Source: Eutypella sp. D-1
Taxonomy: Eukaryota > Ascomycota > Sordariomycetes > Xylariales > Diatrypaceae
Direction: 5' to 3'
Length of the DNA: 64,000 nucleotides
Assembly (NCBI GenBank): GCA_023313575.1
Contig: JAJTTP010000005.1
Span: 310,001-374,000 of the forward strand
The notes under the pieces were generated by a model. That model saw only the letters and a program-made list of their open reading frames with translations. It was not told where the DNA came from and searched no databases. The translations under genes and the position numbers were made by a program. This document shows positions 19,101-30,536 of this stretch, one piece after another (the first letter of the stretch is position 1; every line of letters begins with the position of its first letter).

Positions 19101-21595
19101 TGGAGGTGCATGTGGCGTTCTCGCGGGACTCCCGCGGCGTGGCGTACGACCCCCACAACCGCGACCTCGTCGAGAGGCAGATGCCGCCGCGGTACATCGA
19201 CACACTCATTGTGGAGCAGGGGGCGACGATCTCGGACCTGGTGATGTCGAAGAAGCAAGGCGGGCTGGGCGGATACTTATATGTGTGCGGGTCCGTGGCG
19301 GTGTTCGACTCGGTGATGAGCGGCATTCGCAAGGCCATCTATACGCACTGCACGGCGACAATGGAGAACGTCGACCTGATCGTCAACAAGGCGTTTGCGG
19401 AGCGCCGCTTCATGCTCGACGTCTTTATGACCCCCAAGCCGCTCCCCTGCAACTTGCCGACCATTCCCTTGTCGCAGCTCGCTGTCCACACGGGCCACCG
19501 TCCCGGGTCGCGCATGTGGATCGGCGTCCACGGCAGCGTGTACGACGTCACGGACTTCTGCCCGATGCACCCCGGCGGGACGCAGATCGTCAAGTCAAAC
19601 GCCGGAGTAGACTGCTCCAAGTCGTTCGACAACCTCGCCCACACCAATAACCCCGAGGTTGCCAGCCTGCTGACCAAGTACTTCGTCGGGCATCTGACGC
19701 CGAAGCCCGACTTCCAGTCCGGCAGCGAAGACATGTCGATGCTGTACGACTTATGGGCGGGATACCTACGGACGACGGTAGAGACGCTAGTGGCACATCA
19801 GATCGAGATGCACGAGCTACAAGGTGCATCGCTAGACGCGTCGTCGTCGCACGACAGGGCGGGCATCGTCAACATCTGGCTGCGGGAGAACCTGCCGAAC
19901 ACGATTGCGATCCGGACCTTCTACGAGTACCAGAGCCGGCTGCTACAGGGCGGGTTCTCGGCGCTGTTCGGCGGCAAGCTGCAGGAGCTGGTGCTGAAGC
20001 TCTCCTTCGCGCTGGCCAACGCGAGCGGGCCCGGCGCCAACATCCAGTTCCCCGACATCCTGGGCGCCGTGGCGCGCGCTAAGACCAGCGCCGACGCCGT
20101 CGCCTGCACCAACGAGGTCGCGCTCGTCGGCCAGTTCGTCTGCGGCGCCGAGGGCATCCTGCGCTTCCAGGAGCGCGGCGTCTTCTCCTACGCCGCCCGC
20201 AGCGTCGAGCTCGACATCGAGCTCCTCGAGGACCTGCGCCAGGAGGTCTGCACCGGCATGGACGCGTTCGACAGCATTGCGAACTCGCAGCGGCAGCGGC
20301 AGCAGGAAGGCGGGGAGGACGGTGAAGCTGACGTCGACGACGAGAGCCGCCTGACGGCGCTCTCGGCGTTCCTGCTCCAAATCCTCGAGCGCATCGCCCG
20401 GCGTCTGGGCATCTTCTACGCGCAGCTGGCGCAGTGCTCGGTGTACCGGCCGGAGCTGGAGCGGAACCCGGCGCGGACGCGCTGGGCGCTCGTGCGCCGC
20501 TGCATCTGGGACGGCAGCCTGTTCGTGCTGGCGCATGCGGCGGAAACCGAGGCCCTGGCCGCGGGCCGCCCGCTACCCTCGCATTACACGTCGCGCGCGA
20601 ACCTGAACCAGAAGATCGACTTTGACGACGTCATGACGCAGGTGCGCGGCACGCTGGCAGGGTCGCCGGAGGCCCAACAGCAGCAACAACAGCAACGCCA
20701 ACTTGCCCCGGGCCTGCGTCTCCAGCAGCAGCAGCAGCAGGAAGAGCCCGTGACGCTCAACGCGGTGCACCAGACGCGGGGACGGAGCACAGGCGACGCG
20801 AGCGCAGTGGCGACGCGCGAGAACGCGGGCGCGCTGCGGGCCATGAGCAGCTTCGTGGAGAAGAACAGCAAGGCGATCCGGCGACTGAGCAAGATGCCGA
20901 CGGCGCCCATGAGCTTCGAGGAGATCCGGCGGTCCGCCGCCGCCATGGGCGTGCACACACCGCCCGGGTCCGCGGAGTCCGTCGACATGATGGCCCTCGC
21001 CGGTAGTGGTGGTGGCGGGAGACTGCCGACGCCGCCGTCCAGTCGCGTGTCGAGCCGCTCCCCGTCGCGCACTAGACATTCGTCGACCGGCATGTCGCAC
21101 TCCGCCGAGATGCTGCTCAGCAAGATCAACGGCGCCCGCGTGCGGCACCCCTCTATGAGCATGAACAGCCGCTTTGGCAACGCATCTAACCACGCCGCCC
21201 ATGGGCGCCAACCCTCCCAGCATCATCATCAGCAGCAACAACAACAGCCCCTATACCCCGTAATCGGCGGCGTTCCAACACCACCCGCAAGCACCGCGGG
21301 CGGGTCGGTCAAGGGCGTGCACTCGGCGCTGGGGCCGATGCTGAGCCGGCTCAACAGCCGCCGATCACTCGGAGGCGCGCAGCCCCCCACGGTGGGTAGC
21401 GGCACAGGCCAAAACCACCCTATGTCGATGCCAATGCGGACGAGGTCAGTGTCGAGCACGCGGTCGGGCGGCGGGCGCAGCATGAGCCGCGGGCGCGAGC
21501 CGGGCCACGCTTCCATGCCCTCGACCAATTCCATGCGCAGCTTCAGGCTCCGGGGCGTGTCGGAGGTGGGCGAGCGCGTGCAGCCGACGTTCTGA
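16175..21595 (+). CDS. IDO-like haem domain / P450-reductase-like FAD-NAD(P) module / cytochrome b5 fusion protein
   Basis: Six exons (16175-16336, 16396-16858, 16905-17258, 17316-17607, 17665-18941, 19026-21595) with consistent phases encode 1705 residues. Residues to about 550 follow the indoleamine 2,3-dioxygenase fold: GIPMTIALPYYQISRRMGR, HGPDAIAACQEH, YVPVHQWIRWG, and GFMGTHRYKVFGILE with likely haem ligand His490. Next is a ferredoxin-reductase/P450-reductase-like module: FMPGDRLAVMP (592-602), FAD motif RTYSIAS (736-742), nucleotide motif GGSGIAPFRSF (823-833) and GYLYVCGSVAVF. A cytochrome b5 domain follows, with HPGG at His1031 and the second ligand His1055, 24 residues apart as is canonical. 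After a helical region (about 1085-1260) comes a disordered tail with polyglutamine near 1401. There is no flavodoxin domain. Inference: the reductase feeds electrons through b5 to the IDO-like haem, making a self-sufficient oxygenase. Substrate unknown. Confidence 0.8.
20678..20745 (+). repeat. CAG/CAA-rich tracts coding polyglutamine
   Basis: Two Gln-rich runs separated by a short Leu/Pro/Gly linker lie within the last exon of the fusion protein gene. A third CAG/CAA tract at about 21226-21249 follows a His-rich stretch. They mark the disordered C-terminal tail and may vary in length between strains. Confidence 0.7.
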
Positions 21596-23004
21596 GATCC
21601 GTGGGGTTGTATCGGAAGGGTAGAGGAGGAAGGAATAGTCAGAAGTTTGGGTCTGTTAAGTAAAGCAAAACAAAGCAAAGCAAAGCATTTTCCTATTACT
21701 GTTTAAGGGGGGGCCTTTCGTTATTGAAATTAAGGGGTAGCTTGTTGAATTATCACACTCGGGTTCGAATTCCGGGAAGAGATATATATATATACGTGGA
21801 TGTACCGTACCGTCCTTCGTTTTAGTTATCATACAAATGCGTGTTTGGTTTTCCCTTAGATTCTTGTTTCTACCGCCCCTTGCCAAGTCAGCAAAGGCAA
21901 GGCTTTGAGCCTCATCGCGGATAGGCAGAGTGTAGGCTTACTACCTACTGCCTAGCCAATTGATCATACCTACTATTCGACGCCGTGCCCGGGTTGAAAC
22001 TTACAATGTACCATCAGTTAATCTAGTAAACTTGGCTATGTTAGGTAAACCCGTCGAACTTAAGGATGGCATACATGCTCGCTTTCTTTACATACACGGA
22101 GCGTCATAACACCTGTATTTTCAGCTACAGCCAAATCTAGCTCACATTTCATCAATGTCACCAAAATAAGAAGCAGCATAACTGTCGGACCAACTCATGT
22201 CGTCTTTGTATATTCTTAGTCTCTCATGGCCTGCTGTCTCGGCCTCTGTATATATACACAACGTGTCTGTATCTGTATGTACCTAGGTATGTATATGCGT
22301 GTGTGCGTGTGCGCGTGCGTGCGTGTCTCTATCCCTCTCCCACCCTGCAAGTAAGGCAATGACAGAAAATCCGCAACCAGCCACCCGAATCGCGGCTGAT
22401 AACCGGCGGATAGATATATATATAGAGAGAGAGGTGGGATAGGTAGTAGGTTAAAAAATAGGTGGCGCGTATGTTGCAGCACAAATCCGCATCAAAGCGA
22501 AAACGCACCCGCCAAGTCGAGTTGGTTTGACGACAAGATTCGAAGGGTGCAGTGCAATAAATAGAAAGGATCGTTCCATTCGTTCGTTAATCGTCTTCCC
22601 TGCGTTATAACGTATGTGTGTGGGGGGAATAGGCATCGTCCTGACAGACAGATCAAACGCAGGCGTGCAGGGTAACGTAAGTCGCGGTAAAACAGTTAAA
22701 AGAATCGACGACGGAAATGTACATCGATAGTAGAGACATAAACACTAGACTGGGTTGGCGGAGTGGAAAAAAAGAAAAAGGAAAAACTCCGATACTCCGC
22801 GCGAATAACGCTGCTTGCATAAACTGCCTGCCCGCAGAAAAAAACACAAACATAGGTCATGGGCCGAGAAAGACTTGGTCGTCATATAGCCGTAAAGAAA
22901 AAACATCACTGTGCGTAGGGTTCTTCTCGTCATCCAAAAGCCACACGACAAACGGCTCTGGCGTCGACCGTGTTTATCCCCATGAGGGGTCGGACGGCGC
23001 GTCA
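21596..23004. other. Convergent intergenic region
   Basis: It separates the 3' ends of the fusion oxidoreductase gene (+) and the zinc-finger gene (-). It contains a GT/GC dinucleotide-like tract (about 22298-22326) and AT dinucleotide tracts (21781-21793, 22412-22422). No gene is supported. Confidence 0.45.
22298..22326. repeat. GTGTGCGT-type simple repeat
   Basis: Alternating purine-pyrimidine GT/GC tract in the 3' intergenic space, a candidate microsatellite. Confidence 0.6.
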
Positions 23005-26000
23005 TCACCCGTCCACTTCCATCTTGTCTACCATAGTACTCGCAGCTATTATCGTGCTGCTGTTATCTTCCTGCTCCCGGTCGCGTTCGCGTTCGCGATA
23101 ATGGTCGTGATCGTGGTCGCGGTCCCGTTTGATACCGGCCGTTAGATGATCGCCTGGAGGGACATGGTTGTGATGGTGACCATCGTTGTGGGTGCCGTTA
23201 CCGGGCTCCTTCTCAGTCCCGTTGCTGCCGCCTTTGCCATTGCTGCCGTTGCTGCTGTCCGCGCCCGTCGAGGTACCGCACAGTCGGTACTCCCCGTCCT
23301 CCTCTCTCCGTTCGATGATGTTCTCGGCGAGGGCCCACTTAGCAAGTAAGCGATCGACGCCGAGGCGGGAGGCCTCGCCCTTCTCCATGTGACGGCCTAC
23401 GTGCTCGGTCCACTCGTCCCACGAGGTGGGGCCCTCGAAGACGCTGGCGCAGTCGGGTTTGGGGCAGGCGGAGCGCTGCGGGGGCTGCCGCCGCGTCACG
23501 AGGCACGACTGCTGCATATCCTTGACGTGCGATTCCCACTCGACCTGCAGCTTGCTGTCGCCCTTTGCGATGGCCTTCTTGATCGCGAACGGCGCGTGCA
23601 TCCGCCGGAGGTGCTGCGTAAACAGGTCCTTGCGGTTGAACTCGTTGCCCTTGCCCTCCGCAGCGTTTTGCGGGCATGCCGAGCACCGGTAGTACGTCAG
23701 GCATAGGTGCTGCGAGGAAATATGCCGCTTCCACTCGTTCTTCGAGCCGAACGTGCTTGTGCAGCCGGCGAATGCAAAGGCGCAGGGGAACGGCCGGGTG
23801 TGGGCCGCCGCGATATGTTTACGTAGGGAGGAAGAGTCCTTGAACGGTGCGTGGCTGCAATGACTACATCGTGTCTCCTGCTTGGGGGGCTGCTTCTGTA
23901 ATGATCTTCTCGGCTTAGGTCTTGCCGATGGCGTTGGATGTTCGGCATTCGGGCTTCCTTCCATTCTGACTTCGTTTGCCTCATGGGATGACCTCTCCTC
24001 ATGCTTCACATCTGGCGTCGCGTCCATGACCAACGAGTGGGCACGTACCGCAGACGCGACTTCGTCACTCAAATGGCGCACATGACTCAATGCCTTTAGT
24101 TGTTCGGCGGCCTCTTGCATCTCAGCCGAGTCCTCCACTTCGTCCTTTGCGACGCCTGCGCCCGGAGTTGAATTGGCGTACGTATGACCGGTAGATACAG
24201 AAGACTGTGGTACACTCGTAGGATCAAATCTACCCAGACCATCCGAGCGAATCGGGGTTTCGGGATAGATTTGCATGTGGCTCGGGTCGTGGTGAAGATA
24301 CTCGTGACGTCGCACTACAGGTGTAGTCGCAGCCACCTCTCGTGCTTCTAAGAGCATACGACCGTCCTCCATATCCTTCGCAGACGCCTTTGGAACCGAC
24401 ACCGATGCAACCAGTTTATCATATAGATGTGTCATGTTATGCGAATTGACATAGCCCAAAAAGCAACAAACCTTATCATGTTGCACCACATTCCACACCT
24501 GCATTGGCATTGATATGAGTAGCATGGTCGGGGGGCCTAAGAACATTCCTTCCACGATAATCTTTGACGCGATCGTAGGGGTATTTTGCAGCCAATGGTT
24601 GAACGAGGACATATCCGGGCTGGCTTCACCCACAAATGTTGTACATACCAATACTCTTGGCTCGTCAAAAGTCAGGTTAGCAACACTTCTAGGATGTATA
24701 AGATTATCCTCCCGTGATGACACAAGCTGCATAGGATCTGAGTCCAGCGCAACACTCGGCAGATAGGGGGATTGTAGGTGGGCGGCCGTCGGGGCGGCGG
24801 GCAAAGGAGACAGGATGATAGGTTGGTCTTTGCCCAGGGACAAATTATACAGCAGTGGTCCTTGGCCATCACTTGAACGAGGTTTACTAGCACCATTTGT
24901 AAGTCCAGGAGGGTGTGTTAATGCAAGGCTCCTCTGGGAGATTTGGGAGATCTGGGAGACCTCCTGCCTCAGTTGTTCCGGGGTGAAGGGTCTGCCGTTC
25001 TCGTCTAATTTGATAAAAGCCTCAGTCATACAGGCGGTAAAGGAGCGGGTGACGGGCTGTGGCCGGCTGCTCTGTTCGATGTCACCCATGGCGATAATTT
25101 GTTTTATGCTGTTACCAGAAGTAGGGGTCTGCTCCCGCGCAGCATAGGTATCGAGGAGGAAGAGCATATCGGACTGAGTCTCCTCAAATAGGCACCGGAA
25201 GCTATTCCATCTGAACTTGGGAGCATCCTCTCTTCCATTGCTGATGTTATGTTATGTCAGAACTGGGCCTAGACAGATGACGCGCGCGCATTCTCTCTCG
25301 CGCACATTCATTTACTGGCACGGGTTTACCTACCATGTCCAGAAAACCTGGTTGTCTGCACCAACGAAACTATGGCCAGCATAGTAGACTATCAACAGGT
25401 GGTCGGGCAATGCATTTTCCAGAAAGGAGGCAACACGAATGCCTAATTTTACGCTTGGGTTGGGTATAGAGGGTATGCTCCAGCATTCGGTGCGGTAGTT
25501 ATATCGGTCTCGTAGGATGCTATCGAGGGCGACAGCTTCGTGTTCGGCGGCATTGTCATCCTCCCAGGTCAGTAACAATGCCGAGACTTTTGTATAAGGT
25601 GACTTTTGCGTTTGCCTGTATATAAGCATGGCGGCATCTTGCAGGTGTCTCGCGAAGGACTCGAACTCATGTCTCTCTGGAGGTGGTGGAGGTAACTCCT
25701 GAACCTGCACCTGCACCTGTACCTGAGATGGTTGATAATGCTGCGTGATTTGGGAGGGCGGCGGAGGCGGAGGGGGTGGCGGCTATAGGCACACGATGAG
25801 AATCAGTGAGTCAGTCATGATATTAAAATATTCAATGTTCATCATATCATCATATCATCATATATGTGTCTCATGGAAACAAAGCAATTGGGTGGAATTG
25901 TGGAATCGCATGTGGAATCGCATGTGGAATTGCATGTGGAATTGCATATGGAATTGTCTCGTACCGGCTCATGAGGAATCGTCTGTGAATGACTTTGTGA

Positions 26001-26069
26001 GTGAGGAGGACTCGTCTGCGCCTCGATCTTAGGCGCCAGCCGTCGTTTCTTTGCGGCTGGTTGATCCAT
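23005..26069 (-). CDS. Caspase-fold-like (nucleophile lost) and C2H2 zinc-finger protein
   Basis: Three exons (25965-26069, 25334-25782, 23005-25240), introns 25783-25964 and 25241-25333, encode 929 residues. The N-terminus has a nuclear-localisation-like PAAKKRRLAPK, then a polyproline run formed at the first splice. Residues about 76-220 resemble the fungal caspase-like (peptidase C14) fold: a strand HLLIVYYAGHS with His172, then MLFLLDTYAA where the family has a D-C-C type catalytic site. Position 217 is Tyr, so the nucleophile appears absent. A segment with VWNVVQHDKVCCFLGYV (about 430-450) is typical of a domain after such caspase-like folds in ascomycetes. Residues about 640-805 hold at least four C2H2-like fingers, starting at CSHC (643-646) and ending with CPKPDC. 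The tail is charged (RDRDHDHDH). Likely a nuclear DNA-binding protein with a pseudo-peptidase sensor or scaffold domain; this role is inference. Confidence 0.75.
25885..25956. repeat. 12-bp tandem repeats in first intron
   Basis: About five imperfect copies of a CATGTGGAATTG unit lie in the first intron of the zinc-finger gene, next to an ATCAT-type repeat at 25839-25864. The intron (182 nt) is the longest in this window, probably because of these repeats. Confidence 0.7.
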
Positions 26070-29000
26070 TCGTCCGTGTCCGTATTGTGTGAATGTTTTC
26101 TTTTTATTGTATTTTACTTATTTAATTTTACTTCTTTCTGTTTGATATCCTGCCTGGAGAGGAGAGGAAGGACACCAGACAGAGAGACAGTAAAAGTGGT
26201 GAAATGAGGTGAAATTGGGACGTGGACGAGGGTTTCGGTACAATTGTAATCAATCAGTCAATTCTCACTCCCTCTTTTGTTTTTCTCTTTTTCCTTTCCT
26301 TTTCTTTCCCTTCTTCTACCTGTCTTTTTAATTGGAATTGACTTGAAGATGAATTGTAGATAGTTGCCCGACTCAATGTTCGGACATCATGGGAATTGAT
26401 GCATTCGGCATGGAATTGTCAATGACGCCGTCGCTAAGGATGAGAGTAAAGATAGGTAGGTGCCTAGGTATAAGCTACCTCAGGTATCTTATGTGTACTG
26501 TGCATATACTTCAGTAATACATATCGAAACAAGGTGGGAGAGTGGTGTGATGAGGTATGTGTTAAGTGCTGAGGTGAGGATATGATGTATGAATGTAGAC
26601 GATAGACGATAATGATAAATGATGATATTAAGGTCAGTAAGGCGAAGAAGAAAGAAGGCGGATGTGGTGTGTGTGGTGTGGTTTATCAAAAAGTGAGGGA
26701 TCAATCAGGCTGGAATTGAAGGGAAAGGCTGTGTAGTGAACTACCTAAGTAATCTGGGGGTGACCAGAAAGGCAGAGTAATTATTCGCAAGGCTGGATTT
26801 TGCTACGGGGGGTGGAAGGGGAAAATAGCCCTACTTCTAGACTGGAGCTTCGGTAGAAGCCCGCCCTGTAAGCTACCCGTGTGTATTTCATAGACTAGGT
26901 TGCTTGGATACACACATAATACATAATAATGTATACATAATGTATACTCCATACTCTCAAAAGTCTCGCTAGTTAATTCCAGCTTTCTATTCCTACTTAC
27001 TTACCTAAAGTACCTAGTAAAAGTATACATGTAATTACCCCCAATCCCCTCCTATAGACTTGGCTTTCCAGTCCAGCTCCCACTTTACACCTCTACGCTA
27101 CTCCTAGTAGTTACCAACCTTGAAGTTAACCTGAGTTATTATGTAGGGGTAGCCGGAGGGATTGATAGTCCCAGACAATTCTATCAAAGCAACGCATAGC
27201 ACCATTGCACCATCATAAACTACTGCGCCTCCTTCTTCCCCTATCAGCCTAGGTATCACTTGCAGCCTATCAACCTACCTATCTAATCCATCGCTACCAG
27301 GGCTATTATCTCTCTACCTAGCCTAGGTACAGTTTACATAGTGCTTTTTAATGTATGTACTAACGTAACTATCTATCTGCCCACTTACATGACTGCCAAT
27401 ACCACCACCACCACCACCATCACCACCACAACCACCCACTTTTATACGATGCACACCTTCGGTCCTAACCACTCTCGAGCGCCGCTCAAGGCCACCTACA
27501 TACCTACATACCTAGTAGTATATGTTAGATATCTCTTCGATATGATACCGTACCACTCGCTAGTTGTTGATAGGTGGAAAAGAGGGCTGGGGGGGACGGC
27601 CATTCTCCCGGCCTCGCAGACACTGATTGGTCAAGTCCGTTACACTAACGTATCCAAAGAATGGGGCGCATATGTAAAGTATACAGCATGCTATCATGGA
27701 CGTGCGTATACAGACACACATATATATATTATGTATACAACCCTAAGGTATGAGCGTATGCATGCAACGTAGGTACCTACTTAGGAAGTAGGCAGCCCTG
27801 AGGTATTTTGTTGTAGTAGCGCGATGCGGTGCGGTGCGGTGCGGTTGTTTGGAAGGCAAGAAGGGTTCCAAGGTTGTTAAGACAATCTGCCCAACCTGGA
27901 ACCTACGAGCCTTTTTATCTGCCAGCCTATGAGGTCCACTTCTGCCTCTTGATCCCCTCCCTCCCCTTCTCTCCAGGGCTCCTCCTCCTCTCCTCGATCG
28001 ACCTCGGCCTGATGCAGGAAATAGGCCGGCCGGGGCTGGAGGGGGGAGAGAGGAGCTCCGACACCTTAGGGGGACGAGAAGTTCTAGATCCGCACATCTT
28101 TTCTTTATCCAGGCCCCACGTCGACCTGCCATCTATAGCCAATCACGTCGATGAGTCCTTTGTGGGGGGGATAAGGCGGCAGTGGTAGCGACCGGGCGCG
28201 GCGGCGGGGTTTTCATATGCAACCTTGGCGACCTTGCCTGGCCTATGAAGTACGAAGTACTTACACAAAAAAGGACAGGGCTCTCCTCCCGCCTTGTTCC
28301 CTTCCATTAATGGAGTCGTCGTCTCGTTCTTGTCTCGTCTCGTGCTGCAACCCCAATCTTGTCCTTGTCCCTCGTCTCTCCGAAAATGTCTCTGCTTTTC
28401 TTGTTTCGTCTTGTCAAGGGTCTGTCTGCCGGGGCCTTGTCCAATGCCATGAAGCGCGAAAAAGGACAGGTGGAGAAAGTTGTTTAGAGAGACAGAGAGA
28501 GAGAAGCACCACCACCCAACTATGTACCTCTTCCTGCATGTATCAGAGCCCAACCCACCTGCATGCGCCCTTGGTGAAGCGATAGTGTTCCCATATCCTT
28601 GTGTTAGATCCGACTAGTAGCGCATACAATTTATATGTAGGCAATTGGATCGGCGACTTCGTTGAGCGCTGTAAAATAAGTAACATATAAGTTTGGGTAA
28701 GAGATTTGGGTAAGAGAGAACCGACAATCCAATGCGCGCTCCAGCGCCGGCCGGATGTGCACCGGCTACCCCGAATCGCGAAGGCCCGTTGTTCATATGA
28801 GAGTTGGCGCCGTGAAATACATAGTTAGATAATATGAAATGAGACGATTAAGGTTCACCACGGACACTTCCAGGTATGTCACATCGATAAGTGGCAACAG
28901 CCGATAATCAGAAGCTTTTATGTTTCAGTTCATATTTCCCTTCATCCCGCCGCCGCCCTGCCAGACTGCCGGATACGCGGGCAGATGGGATCAGATCGGT

Positions 29001-30536
29001 GATAAGGTATTATTTACCTATAATATACGTTATATATGCATACACCCCAAGTGCTCACTACCAAATCTTGGAGAGGCTTAAGATGAGATAGCCTTAACGA
29101 CTATGTCGGGTCCACCTCTGATAAATATGTGTATGGTTCCCAACGGATCGACTGGGATACATATCTTGTCTGATTCTATACTTCGCTTCTTGATTTATAT
29201 TCTCCTTTGAATCGTCAGAAAGCTTATCCTCTGTCTATAATCGACACCACGCTCCCATCCAGGTGCATCCACATAGGTAGTAACAAAGATCCCGCGTAAA
29301 AAGTGAAGGATCAAGCTTAATAATATACACTACACATGTAAAAGACGCAGACACTGGAGCTCCTCCGGCACTCTACTCAAAACAAGCGATGGCGCCACCC
29401 TGGCTGGCAATTCACCCGAGCCGCCCGTCTGACCCTCTCTAGCGTTGCAATATCTATATATCGTCGGTTGGCAAGACTCCACCAACCCCCCCCCCCTTGG
29501 CGTGAACTATCTACCTGTCTGTCCACTCGGCTACCTATTTATGTAATCTATTTGGATTCAGTTCTATCTGACAGCCTGACCCAATCAACCCGTAGGTAGC
29601 TTCGTAAGTAAGGTAGGTATTAGAAGACACACTACAAGCGACGTCCACGACGCCCGAATCAACATAATACCGGAACGGGGCCGCCTTCCGCATCGTCTTT
29701 ATATTTCCAAGTTTCTGCGTCAAAACAAGCAAAGTAGATACTCTTGTCATTACTTACTATAATGCGTGCTGTAATATCTTGACGTCGTAGAGTACTAGCT
29801 CTAGCTGGGCTACAACTGCCTTGCAGCTCTAGTGGGAGGAGGATCTTAGGCTACCTGCAGATAGGAGAATGAGGATATCTGCGCAGGAGAACGTCTCTGC
29901 TCACAATAGCCAAAAGTCGATGTCTTGTGGTGATATGTGTAAAGAAAGAGCGATGGGAAGGCTGGCGGTCGGGCAGCCTTCTCATACTTACGCCGTAGCA
30001 TTAAGGTTAGTACTAACCAGCCCACCGGATGAGGCGGAGGTCTAGATTTTACTTACTACTCAACACACTGCATCTCATCTATAACTCAGAACTCACCTCA
30101 ATTTAAAAACATAGCCACTTTTCACACTCCTTTCACCCACTCACATCACAACCAGGATCCGACTATATGAAATCAACGAATTGTATAAATAGTGGGGGGG
30201 TATAATACGGGCAGTAGGCTGCACCTCCCAGGTCAGCTACCCAAACTGCGTCTCATGGACCCAGCATCCAGCATCATCATCATCTTCCATTGTCCCACAT
30301 CCATACACCTGCGCATATTTAACCGGTGACTAGGGGTAACGCGGCGTATTATTGTATCGTCTCGTCTCGTCGCGACTACTATATCGCAATACGGGACCAT
30401 CATCCTCGTCAATTCTCTCATTACCCCGAACCGCGGATACACATGAAAGGAACCATCGTTCATCGTCTCTCCCCAACCCTTTGATTGACGCACACACGCA
30501 CGGGAAACCCGAGAACAAGCCTCCGCCCCCGCCTTC
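26070..30536. other. Gene-poor 4.5-kb segment
   Basis: It lies between the zinc-finger gene promoter and the 3' end of the sugar transporter gene. It is rich in pyrimidine tracts, in TACCTAGGTA-like palindromes (near 26455-26475, 27245-27255, 27318-27330) and in short repeats. Frames such as 27743-28132 and 28143-28553 (-) overlap antisense frames and have low-complexity, unrecognised products. I see no convincing gene or RNA. Confidence 0.4.
27401..27437. repeat. ACC trinucleotide repeat
   Basis: An interrupted (ACC)n microsatellite in the gene-poor segment. A GCGGT pentanucleotide repeat of four units lies at about 27826-27845. Confidence 0.75.

Noticed and set aside
21755..21785. GGGTTCGAATTCC resembling a tRNA T-arm
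   Set aside because: The stem does not pair properly and no acceptor, D or anticodon arms could be found around it.
25885..25956. Short direct repeats, considered as CRISPR-like
   Set aside because: Units are tandem 12-mers with no spacers, in an intron of a eukaryotic gene.
27743..28553. Minus-strand frames of 129 and 136 codons
   Set aside because: Low-complexity Arg/Gly/Ser content, overlap with antisense frames, no start context or family resemblance.
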